Assembly: GCF_018274385.1 (NCBI RefSeq)
Contig: NZ_JAAFYZ010000004.1
Location: 1-64,000, forward strand
DNA: 64,000 nt
From: Catenulispora pinistramenti
GTDB taxonomy: Bacteria > Actinomycetota > Actinomycetes > Streptomycetales > Catenulisporaceae
Reading direction: 5' to 3'
The position numbers and the translations under genes are program-made. This document shows, one piece after another, positions 21,927 through 29,533 of the stretch. Every line of letters begins with the position of its first letter. The stretch's first letter is position 1. The notes below the pieces were generated by a model. The model did no database searches. It was not told the DNA's origin and saw nothing but the letters and a program-made list of their open reading frames with translations.

Positions 21927-22766
21927 TCACCCCACCGAGGCGAAAGCCTTGCCGTCGAGGACGATCCCCGGCTCGACCCCCAGCGCCGCGTAGACGTGCG
22001 CCGCGACGTCGACGTGCCGCAGCCTGCCGTACTCGGCGCCGCCCTCGATGCCCGGACCGCACGCCGCGATCCACGCCGTCCGCTCGGCCTCGCTGTCCCC
22101 GCCGTGCCCGCCCGCCAGCACCTGGCCGTGGTCGGTCACCAGGATGAAGGTCCAGTTCTCGGCGGCCCGGTCCGGCCGGGACGCCACCGCCGCCAGCAAC
22201 TGGCCGACCCGCTCGTCGGTCCGGCGGATAGCCGCCCGGTAGAGGTCGCCGCAGCCCTGGTCGTGGCCGGTGGCGTCGTTCACGCCGAGGTAGACGAACG
22301 CCGCGCTGACGTCCTCGGCGGCCAGGACCCGCACGGCGTCGCCGGTGACCGCCTCGTCGCCGCGGTCGCAGCCCGGCGCCGACTGCCCGAACGTGGCGAA
22401 GCTCAGCCGGGACGGCGCCGCGAACATCGGGCCGTGGTCGGCGGTGGTGGCCAGGGGCGGCCAGGCGCCGACGGCGAGGTAGGTGTGCAGGCCGAAGTCG
22501 CGGGTCAGCACGGTCAGGAAGTCCGGGTGCTCGGCGAGGCGGTGTCCGGCGAAGTCGTTGCCGGTGACGTGGTGCCGGTCGATCGTGGTGCCGGTGACCG
22601 CGGTGGCCCAACAGGGCCCTGACACCGTCGGCGTGCCGTCCTCGATCCAGACCGGTGCGAGGAAGCCCTCACCGATGACGCGGCCGATGTCGGGGGTGGG
22701 TTCGGCGTCGAGGAAGTCGAGCCGGGTGCCGTCGATCCCGATGACCAAAACGCGTGAAGTGCTCAT
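21927..22766 (-). CDS. Alkaline-phosphatase-superfamily nucleotide pyrophosphatase/phosphodiesterase
   Basis: A 279-residue protein without a signal peptide. VLVIGIDGTRLDFL supplies the first metal Asp, TPTVSGPCWATAVTG holds the nucleophile Thr, NDATGHDQG and VTDHGQVLAGGHGGD carry the further Asp/His ligands. This is the type I phosphodiesterase/nucleotide pyrophosphatase pattern in a short cytoplasmic form. The substrate could be a nucleotide sugar or phosphonate. It follows the 2-hydroxyacid dehydrogenase by 24 bp, so it is likely part of the LacI-controlled island A, transcribed away from the lyase operon. A GGGGAG ribosome binding site precedes the ATG. Confidence 0.82.
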   Translation of the reverse strand: MSTSRVLVIGIDGTRLDFLDAEPTPDIGRVIGEGFLAPVWIEDGTPTVSGPCWATAVTGTTIDRHHVTGNDFAGHRLAEHPDFLTVLTRDFGLHTYLAVGAWPPLATTADHGPMFAAPSRLSFATFGQSAPGCDRGDEAVTGDAVRVLAAEDVSAAFVYLGVNDATGHDQGCGDLYRAAIRRTDERVGQLLAAVASRPDRAAENWTFILVTDHGQVLAGGHGGDSEAERTAWIAACGPGIEGGAEYGRLRHVDVAAHVYAALGVEPGIVLDGKAFASVG

Positions 22767-22790
22767 GTCTCCCCAGGCCTCGCCAGCCGA

Positions 22791-23813
22791 CTACGCGATC
22801 CGTGCGAGATCATCCTCACGGACCGCGCCGAGCAGCGGAAGCCCCGCGGCGTAACGCTCCACCTCGGCGACGGCGTACTCGCCGAGCAGCGCCACCTCGG
22901 TGCCCATCGCCCCGGCCAGGTGCGGCGTCACGACCACGTTCGGCAGCAGGAACAACGGATGCCCGGGCGGCAGCGGCTCATCCGGGTCGGTGACGTCGAG
23001 GAACGCGTCGATCCGACCGGTCGCGCAGTGCCGCACCAGCGCCTCGGTGTCGATCAGCGCGCCGCGCGCGGTGTTGACGAGCACTGATCCGTCGCGCATC
23101 AGCCCCAGCCGCCGATCATCGAGCAGGTGGTGGGTCTCGGGCAGGGACGGCGCGTGCAGCGTCACCACATCGCTGCGGCGCAGCAGATCGTCGAGCTCGA
23201 CGAGTTCGATCGACCACGGCGCGGGCATCAACGCCGCGGCGTCTGCGGCGCTCAGCGTCGGGTCGGCGAGGAGTACCCGGAAGCCTTCGCGGGCCAGCAT
23301 CGGCAGGACCAGCCGACCGATCCGCGACGCGCCGACCACCCCGACCGTGCGGCCGGTGTTGCCGAAGTGCCGCGAGCTCGCAGAGTGCTTATATTCACCC
23401 TCGGCGTATCGCCGCGCCATCAGGAAAGTCCGTTTGCCGGCCAGCAGAATCACGCTCATCGTGAACTGCGCGACCGGATAGGCGTTGGCGTCCGCGGCCG
23501 AGGACGCGAGGATTCCGCGGGCCCAGAAGTCCGGGCCCAGATGCTGCTTCACCGACCCGGCCGCGTGGATCACGGCGCGCAGGTTCGGCGCCGCGTCCAG
23601 CACCGCGGCGGTCAGCGGCGGACAGCCCCACCCGGTGAGCAGGACCTCCGCTCCGGCCAGCGCCCGCCGGGCACGCGGCTCGGCGAAATCGGTCACGACC
23701 AGGCCGTGGTCGATGTCCACGACGGCGTCGAGCCGGGTGCGCAGCGCGGGCCCGAACGCCGCGTCGGCGACGTCCGGGCGCATGGCGGATAACGCGGCGG
23801 CGCGGTCGGCCAT
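22791..23813 (-). CDS. D-isomer-specific 2-hydroxyacid dehydrogenase
   Basis: A 340-residue NAD(P)-dependent dehydrogenase. The Rossmann site is GVVGASRIGRLVLP (about 160-173, a variant of GxGxxG). The catalytic Arg is in NTARGALID, and the His is in VVVTPHLAGAMG. The family oxidises or reduces 2-hydroxy acids such as glycerate, gluconate-derived keto acids or phosphoglycerate. Beside a uronate-type lyase, a keto-sugar-acid substrate is likely. A GGGAGGGGA ribosome binding site precedes the ATG. It is divergent from the heparinase-like gene across a 120-bp gap holding a LacI-type operator. Confidence 0.85.
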   Translation of the reverse strand: MADRAAALSAMRPDVADAAFGPALRTRLDAVVDIDHGLVVTDFAEPRARRALAGAEVLLTGWGCPPLTAAVLDAAPNLRAVIHAAGSVKQHLGPDFWARGILASSAADANAYPVAQFTMSVILLAGKRTFLMARRYAEGEYKHSASSRHFGNTGRTVGVVGASRIGRLVLPMLAREGFRVLLADPTLSAADAAALMPAPWSIELVELDDLLRRSDVVTLHAPSLPETHHLLDDRRLGLMRDGSVLVNTARGALIDTEALVRHCATGRIDAFLDVTDPDEPLPPGHPLFLLPNVVVTPHLAGAMGTEVALLGEYAVAEVERYAAGLPLLGAVREDDLARIA

Positions 23814-23886
23814 GGGGTCCCCTCCCAGTCAGGGTGATGTTCTGCCGGTACAGGTATGCCCGTTCGTTCCTCGCCGAGACATGTAA

Positions 23887-23900
23887 TGTAACCGTTTTCG
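23887..23900. promoter_or_regulatory. LacI-type operator in the divergent promoter of island A
   Basis: TGTAACCGTTTTCG fits the LacI/GalR consensus TGNAANCGNTTNCA at every fixed base but the last. It lies 34 bp upstream of the heparinase-like start and 74 bp from the dehydrogenase start. Confidence 0.6.
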
Positions 23901-23933
23901 TACGCCGGGACGAAGACCTGAAAGGATCGGCGC

Positions 23934-25742
23934 ATGAACTACCTGGCCGCCCTGGAAGACGAGGTCCGCGAGGCCGTGGCGCACGCGGCCGGGTCCGCCG
24001 CGCCCGAGCTGACCTACACGCTGTACCGGCAGTTCGGTGACACCGGGTACCGGTACGGCTACGAGCATCCCTATTTCGAGCGGCGCGGGCGGCTGGTCGC
24101 GGCCGGTGCGGCGGCGATGTTCGACGTGCGCGCGGGCGGCGCTGACGGCGCCGACGGCACGGTCAGCGCGGACGTGCTGGCCGTCCTCGCCGACGAGCTG
24201 TGGCGGGTGTGCGACGAGTACACCTGGGCCCTGCCCGCCCACGAGCATCACGCCCGGGACGGCGACATGCGGCGCTGCGTCGACCTGTTCGCCGCCGAGA
24301 CCGCGCACACGGTCGCGGAACTGATCGGGCGCTTCGGGAAGCAGCTGCCCGAGGACGTGACGATGCGCTGCCGCGAGGAGCTGCTGGACCGGGTCTTCAT
24401 CCCGTTCGCCGACGACCAGCGGCCGATGGCGTTCGAGGCGATGACGAACAACTGGCTGGCCGTGGTGGCCGGCGGCGTCGGGATGGCGGCGTTGGCCTTC
24501 TTCCCGGGCGACGCCAAGCGGTTGGCGATGATCCTCAAGCGCGCGCAGAAGTCCTTGCGCCGCTTCATCGAGCACTACCCGGAGGACGGTGGCTGCTCGG
24601 AGGGCATGGACTACTGGGTATACGGGTTCGGATACTTCGCCTACTTCGCCGAGGCGTGGCGGGAGCGCGGCGGCCCGGATCTGTTGCTGGACAAGAAGAT
24701 CCGGGAGATCGCGGCCTTCCCGGCGCGCGTCGGGTTCGGCGACGGCCGGTTCCCCAGCTTCTCCGACGGCTCCGAGAACGCGGAGATCCCCACCGGGCTG
24801 ATGTCGCGGCTGGTCGAACGGCTCGGGGTGCCGGTGCCTTGTCTGGCAACGGTTCCGAGCCTGGCATCAGACTTCTGTCATCGATGGCCGCACGTCGCCA
24901 AGAACATCGAGTGGACCAGCGAGCGGGTCCTGGGCAAGCCGGTCAGTCCGGGCGTGTCGTATCTGCCGGATCTGGCGTGGGTCGTGGACCGGGGCGCCGA
25001 GGCGGAGTTCGCGGCCAAGGGCGGGCACAACGACGAGTTCCACAACCATCTGGACGTCGGCACCTTCATCCTGCGGGGCCACGGCGAGACCTTCCTCGCC
25101 GACCTCGGCGCGGGTGAGTACAACGCGGACTACTTCGGGCCCGAGCGGTATAAGGACATTCATACGGCCGCCGAAGGTCACTCGATCCCGCTGATCGACG
25201 GCCGGGGGCAGCTGCCGGGGGCCGAACACGCCGCGGAGGTCGAGCGGTTCGCCGACACCGGCCGGGGTGCCATCCTCACCTTGGATCTGACCAAGGCCTA
25301 CGAAGTCCCCGGGCTGCTCGCGGTCGGCCGCCGCTTCACCTGGCAGCGGCATGGCAGCCTGGCGGTGGTCGACCGGATCGAGGCGGACCGCCCGATGCCT
25401 TTCGAAGAGGTCTACATCAGCCGGATCCGGCCGGCGATTGAGCTGGCCGACCGGGTGGCCTCGGAGCGGCAGTCGACCCGCGGCGTGGCTTCCGATGGCG
25501 CGGCTCGGGAAGGTGAGCCGGCGGTGGGCGGCCCTGTGCCCGACCGCGTGGTCTGGGAGGGCGAGAAGGCGCGCTGCGTGCTGACCTTTCCGGCCGCCAT
25601 GACCCCCGAGCTGGAGACCATCGAGACCACCGGTCATCGCGGAGAGCTGGAAAGCGTTTTCCGGCTTCGGCTACGATGCTCCCTCGAGGCTGGTGGCAGC
25701 CGGCTGGAGTCCGTGTTCACCGTCGAGCGCAAGGAGCGTTGA
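23934..25742 (+). CDS. Cytosolic heparinase II/III-like polysaccharide lyase
   Basis: A 602-residue protein with no signal peptide. The N-terminal two-thirds is an (alpha/alpha) toroid with WALPAHEHH (about 98-106), the TNNW segment (Asn172-Trp174) and EGMDYWVYGFGYF (about 223-235) that in heparinase II/III-type lyases carry Asn, His and Tyr catalytic groups. GGHNDEFHNHLD (363-374) begins the beta-sandwich and is the strongest family mark. Such enzymes cleave uronic-acid-containing glycans (heparin, alginate, related oligomers) by beta-elimination. Cytosolic location implies imported oligosaccharides. It opens an operon with overlapping DUF2264 and isomerase genes. Confidence 0.85.
   Translation: MNYLAALEDEVREAVAHAAGSAAPELTYTLYRQFGDTGYRYGYEHPYFERRGRLVAAGAAAMFDVRAGGADGADGTVSADVLAVLADELWRVCDEYTWALPAHEHHARDGDMRRCVDLFAAETAHTVAELIGRFGKQLPEDVTMRCREELLDRVFIPFADDQRPMAFEAMTNNWLAVVAGGVGMAALAFFPGDAKRLAMILKRAQKSLRRFIEHYPEDGGCSEGMDYWVYGFGYFAYFAEAWRERGGPDLLLDKKIREIAAFPARVGFGDGRFPSFSDGSENAEIPTGLMSRLVERLGVPVPCLATVPSLASDFCHRWPHVAKNIEWTSERVLGKPVSPGVSYLPDLAWVVDRGAEAEFAAKGGHNDEFHNHLDVGTFILRGHGETFLADLGAGEYNADYFGPERYKDIHTAAEGHSIPLIDGRGQLPGAEHAAEVERFADTGRGAILTLDLTKAYEVPGLLAVGRRFTWQRHGSLAVVDRIEADRPMPFEEVYISRIRPAIELADRVASERQSTRGVASDGAAREGEPAVGGPVPDRVVWEGEKARCVLTFPAAMTPELETIETTGHRGELESVFRLRLRCSLEAGGSRLESVFTVERKER
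25649..25662. promoter_or_regulatory. LacI-type operator inside the lyase coding sequence
   Basis: GGAAAGCGTTTTCC has the CG centre and the fixed bases of the LacI/GalR consensus and is nearly symmetric. It is in codons for ESVF near the 3' end of the lyase gene, 80 bp upstream of the DUF2264 start. Confidence 0.45.
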
Positions 25743-27613
25743 TGGCCGGCGCGTTGGATGTCCCCGAGGACCGCGAGCTGTCCGGGTACACCGGCTGGAC
25801 GCGGGAGCACTGGCTCACGCAGGCCGACTACCTGCTGGATTCGCTGAAGCCGTACGCCTCGCCGCACTCGGCACGCTTCGAACTGCCGGGGCGGCCCAGC
25901 GTCTCGGGCTTCGACTCGGACGCGCTGGAGGGCTTCGCCCGGACCTTCCTGCTGGCGGCTTGGCGGATCGCCGCCGACCGGGGGCGGGGACCGGTCGCCG
26001 AGGACCTGATCGCGCGGTACTCCTCGGGCCTCGCGGCCGGTGCTGACGCCGCGCATCCCGAGTCCTGGCCCCGGATCCCGCAGGGCCGGCCGGGACAGCC
26101 GATGGTCGAGGCGGCGTCGATCGCGCTCGGTCTGCACTACACGCGCGAATGGCTGTGGGACAAACTGGACACCCGGGCTCAGGGGCTGGTCGCCGACTGG
26201 CTCGGCGAGTTCGTCGGCAATCCGACCTGGCCCAACAACTGGATGCTGTTCCAGACGGTCAGTGAGGAATTCCTCGCCTCGATCGGCGCGCGGTATGAGG
26301 AGTCTGAGATCTTTCGCGGTCTCGACGCGACTGAGGAGTGGTACGTCGGCGACGGTTGGTACACCGACGGCGCCGGTCGCAACTTCGACTACTACATCGG
26401 CTGGGCTATGCATCTGTATCCACTGCTGTGGACACAGATGGCCGAGGGCGGCGCGCGTAACGACCGTGCGCTGTCGGCGCGCGAGGTCTACCGGGACCGG
26501 CTGCGCCAGTTCCTGGAGCGCTATTTCGACTTCTTCGGTTCCGACGGCGCGCCGATCCACCAGGGCCGGTCGCTGACCTACCGGTTCGCCACCGCCGCGC
26601 CGATCTGGATCGGGGAGATGTTCGACTGCTCCCCTTACGGCGCCGGGCTTTCGCGGCGTGCGGCCAGCGGCGTGCTGAAGCACTTCGCCGAGCACGGCGC
26701 CCCGGATTCGCGCGGCCTGCTGACCATGGGCTGGCACGATCCGTTCCCGCCGATGGTGCAGAACTATTCGGGCCCTGCTTCGCCCTATTGGGCTTCGAAG
26801 GGCTTCATCGGGCTGATGCTTCCGGCTGACCACAGGGTGTGGACGACGCCGGAGTCGCCGCTGCCGGTGGAAGCCGGCAACTTCCAGACGTCCATCGTGC
26901 CGGTCGGCTGGGCGCTGAGCGGCACCAAGGACGACGGCGTGGTCCGGTTGCTGAACCACGGCAGCGACAAGGCCCGGCACCACACTCCACCCTTCGACCA
27001 GCACACCGACGTCTTCTACGCGCCGCTGGCCTTCTCGACCGTGACCGCGCCGGACACCGCCCCGGAGGCGTGGGCCAAGCGGGTCGGGAACCAGGTCACG
27101 CTGATCGCGCCGGACGGCCGGATCTCCTCGCGTGCGGTGATCGAGCCGGGTCTGGCCGCTGACGGGCACGTCTCGTCGTCGTACGTCCCCGGCTTCGAGA
27201 CCGAGCCGGGCGGGGCGGTGCTGCCCATCGAGGGCACGGAGATCTCGACCAGGGTGTTCGTGAAGGACGGCATCGAGACCCGGGAGCACTCGGTCACGGC
27301 GCCGGCCGGGTGGACGGTACGCGAGGGCGGCTACCCGGTCGCCGGCCCCGAGCAGCCGGTGCGGGGCGAGAAGGAGACGCGGCCCGGGGCGTTCGCCGTC
27401 AACGACCTCGGGGTGATGTCGCAGATCGAGGCGCTGAGCGGATGGACCGCGGCCGGGGTGGACGACGAACTGGGTGCCAACGCGCTGGGAGCCTTTTCGG
27501 CGACGCCCTATTTGACCGCCGAACATCCCGGCGGCACCAAGAGCTACCTGTCCGAGGTCAGGGTCTATCGGCTCCCCGATGAAGATGACGACGGGAATGA
27601 GGGCGTGGAATGA
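25742..27613 (+). CDS. DUF2264 protein
   Basis: A 623-residue cytoplasmic protein. The first 380 residues have the tryptophan- and tyrosine-rich alpha/alpha-toroid look of DUF2264: GFARTFLLAAWRIAADRG, WPNNWMLFQTVSEEFL, WYVGDGWYTDGAGRNFDYYIGWAMHLY and GRSLTYRFATAAPIW. The remainder is beta-rich, as in glycoside-lyase sandwiches. The family is of unknown function; its fold suggests a glycosidase or lyase acting with the preceding enzyme. The ATG overlaps the lyase stop (TGATG) after AAGGAG, and the stop overlaps the isomerase start, so all three proteins are made together. Confidence 0.88.
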   Translation: MAGALDVPEDRELSGYTGWTREHWLTQADYLLDSLKPYASPHSARFELPGRPSVSGFDSDALEGFARTFLLAAWRIAADRGRGPVAEDLIARYSSGLAAGADAAHPESWPRIPQGRPGQPMVEAASIALGLHYTREWLWDKLDTRAQGLVADWLGEFVGNPTWPNNWMLFQTVSEEFLASIGARYEESEIFRGLDATEEWYVGDGWYTDGAGRNFDYYIGWAMHLYPLLWTQMAEGGARNDRALSAREVYRDRLRQFLERYFDFFGSDGAPIHQGRSLTYRFATAAPIWIGEMFDCSPYGAGLSRRAASGVLKHFAEHGAPDSRGLLTMGWHDPFPPMVQNYSGPASPYWASKGFIGLMLPADHRVWTTPESPLPVEAGNFQTSIVPVGWALSGTKDDGVVRLLNHGSDKARHHTPPFDQHTDVFYAPLAFSTVTAPDTAPEAWAKRVGNQVTLIAPDGRISSRAVIEPGLAADGHVSSSYVPGFETEPGGAVLPIEGTEISTRVFVKDGIETREHSVTAPAGWTVREGGYPVAGPEQPVRGEKETRPGAFAVNDLGVMSQIEALSGWTAAGVDDELGANALGAFSATPYLTAEHPGGTKSYLSEVRVYRLPDEDDDGNEGVE

Positions 27614-28383
27614 GCTGGCCGTTGGCGTTTTCCACACTGGGCTGTTCCGGGATGCCGTTGGCGGACGTCGCGGAACTGGCGCGGTCCACCGGGTGGCTCG
27701 GGTTGGAGCTGCGGGCCGCCGATGACGAGCCGGTGCATGTCGGGTTGTCGGCGCGGGAGCGGGCCGCGGCGCGCGAGGTGCTGGAGTCCGGCGGCGTCAC
27801 GGTGTTGGCGGTCGCGTCTTATGTCAAAGTGGCGAGCGGTGCGGTCAGCGATGACGAGTGCGTCGCCGCGACTTTGGCACACGCGGAACTCGCACGGGAT
27901 CTCGGGGCGCCTTACGTGCGCGTCTTCCCCGGCGCCGAGGAGCCCGGGGCCGAGGCGGACGCGCGTGCGGTGCGTCGGCTGAACGCCGCCGCGGCACGGC
28001 TGCCCGAGGGCGTCGCGATCCTGTTGGAAACCCACGACAGTCATCCACAGGGTGTGGATATCGCGCGGGTGCTGTCTCAGGTGTCCGGTGACGTCGGCAC
28101 GATCTGGGACGTCATGCATCCGTGGCGGACCGGCGAGCCGATCGCCGTGACGAAGGAGGCGCTGGCGCCGTATCTGCGGCACGTGCAGGTCAAGGACGTG
28201 CTGTCGCCGGAGGAGCGGAAGCCATTGCCGTTGGGCGAGGGCACGATTCCGCTCGGCGAGTTCTACGCCGCGCTGCGCGAGTTGGGATATCAGGGCTGGA
28301 TGTCGCTGGAGTGGGAGTCGAAGTGGCACCCCGACGCGGTGCCGCTGGCCGAGGCGTTGAAGGTGAAGCCGGTCTTCGACTAG
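27610..28383 (+). CDS. Sugar phosphate isomerase/epimerase (xylose-isomerase-like TIM barrel)
   Basis: A 257-residue TIM barrel beginning WPLAFSTLGCSGMPLADVAELA, with metal ligands expected in ILLETHDSHPQG (Glu), GTIWDVMHPW (Asp, His) and MSLEWESKWHP (Glu). This is the AP-endonuclease-2/xylose-isomerase-like layout. It should isomerise or epimerise a keto-sugar acid or inositol-type intermediate released by the upstream enzymes. The ATG overlaps the DUF2264 stop (ATGA). It converges on lacI, and a 6-bp-arm hairpin lies between the stops. Confidence 0.85.
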   Translation: MSWPLAFSTLGCSGMPLADVAELARSTGWLGLELRAADDEPVHVGLSARERAAAREVLESGGVTVLAVASYVKVASGAVSDDECVAATLAHAELARDLGAPYVRVFPGAEEPGAEADARAVRRLNAAAARLPEGVAILLETHDSHPQGVDIARVLSQVSGDVGTIWDVMHPWRTGEPIAVTKEALAPYLRHVQVKDVLSPEERKPLPLGEGTIPLGEFYAALRELGYQGWMSLEWESKWHPDAVPLAEALKVKPVFD

Positions 28384-28384
28384 A

Positions 28385-28400
28385 CGATTGGAATCAATCG
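28385..28400. terminator. Short hairpin between convergent isomerase and lacI genes
   Basis: CGATTG and CAATCG flank the four bases GAAT directly after the isomerase stop. Six base pairs without a U-run is weak; it may help termination from both sides. Confidence 0.35.
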
Positions 28401-28418
28401 GCTGGGCCCGCCGCGCGC

Positions 28419-29501
28419 TCACCGGTTGATGAGCGGCCGCACCGAATCCCGCAGCACGATGTGGGTGCCCAGCATGACGTGCTGGCTCGGGGCGGCCGGT
28501 TCGTTGCGGTGCAGGGCCAGCCGGACGGCTTCGCGGCCGAGTTCCGTGTGCGGGATGGAGACGGTGGTCAGCGCCGGATAGACGTCCTGCGCCTCGCGTT
28601 CGTCGTTGTATCCGATCACTGATACGTCCGCCGGCACTGACACCTTGGCCTCCCGCAGCGCCACGAGTGCGCGGGCGGCCATGTGGTCGTCCCAGGCGAA
28701 GACGGCGGTGAAGTCCGGCGGGCCGGCGGCGAGGCGCTCCTTGAGAGCGGCGTAGGCGAACGGCGGCAGCTGGCCGCCGACGATGATCAGGCCCGGGTCC
28801 TCCTCGATGCCGTACGCCGCGGTGGCGCGGCGGTAGCCGTCGAGCCGGTCGCGGGTCGTGGTGTTGGCCGGGTCGCCGCCGATGAACAGGATCCTGCGAT
28901 GCCCCTGGGACAGCAGGTGGCCGGCCGCGGCGAAGGCGCCGCCGGCGTTGTCGTATTCGACCACTGTCACGGGCAGGTTCTCGCCGGGCGAGGGACGTCC
29001 GCAGACCACCAGGCGCGAGCCTGCGCTGTCCAGCAGCCGGGCCAGCCGGGCCATGTGCTCGCGGTACTCGGGGGTGTCGACGACGCCGCCGACCAGGACC
29101 ACCGCGTCCACGTTCTGCTCGCGCAGCGTCTCGACCAGCTTCACCTCGCGCTCCGGGTCGCCGCCGGTGGTGCTCACCATGCACAGCCGGTCCTCGGCCA
29201 TCGCCTGCTGCTCCACGCCGGAGGCCACGCGGTTGTAGAAGGGGGAGGTGAGGTTGGACAGCAGGACCGCGATGGTCTTGGAGCGGGTGCCGGCCAGGGC
29301 CCGGGCGTGCGCGTTGACGACGTAGTCCAGGTCGCGGACCGCGCGCAGGACCTTGGCGCGGGTGGCGGCGGCGACCGGGTAGTTGCCGGTGAGGACCCGG
29401 GAGACGGTGGCGACCGAGACTCCGGCGCGGCTGGCGACGTCGCGGATGGTCGCGGCCCGGCCGTGAAGGGAATCGCCGTCGTTATGGGGTCGTCTCGGCA
29501 C
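28419..29501 (-). CDS. LacI-family transcriptional regulator (island A)
   Basis: A 360-residue repressor. The N-terminal helix-turn-helix is TIRDVASRAGVSVATVSRVLTG (18-39) with the LacI hinge after it. The periplasmic-binding-protein-like ligand domain runs from TIAVLLSNLTSPFYNRV to SVRPLINR. It probably controls the lyase-DUF2264-isomerase operon and the divergent dehydrogenase, since operators with the shared half CGTTTTC lie at 23887, 25649 and in front of this gene (29508). The start is a GTG at 29501 without a clear ribosome binding site. The LuxR-type gene ends 32 bp upstream. Confidence 0.9.
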   Translation of the reverse strand: MPRRPHNDGDSLHGRAATIRDVASRAGVSVATVSRVLTGNYPVAAATRAKVLRAVRDLDYVVNAHARALAGTRSKTIAVLLSNLTSPFYNRVASGVEQQAMAEDRLCMVSTTGGDPEREVKLVETLREQNVDAVVLVGGVVDTPEYREHMARLARLLDSAGSRLVVCGRPSPGENLPVTVVEYDNAGGAFAAAGHLLSQGHRRILFIGGDPANTTTRDRLDGYRRATAAYGIEEDPGLIIVGGQLPPFAYAALKERLAAGPPDFTAVFAWDDHMAARALVALREAKVSVPADVSVIGYNDEREAQDVYPALTTVSIPHTELGREAVRLALHRNEPAAPSQHVMLGTHIVLRDSVRPLINR

Positions 29502-29507
29502 GGGGAG

Positions 29508-29521
29508 AGAATACGTTTTCT
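29508..29521. promoter_or_regulatory. LacI-type operator directly in front of lacI
   Basis: AGAATACGTTTTCT has the central CG and matches the fixed inner bases of the LacI/GalR consensus with one exception. It ends 7 bp before the GTG, as for an autorepressed gene. Confidence 0.5.
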
Positions 29522-29533
29522 AAAGGGCTTCGC

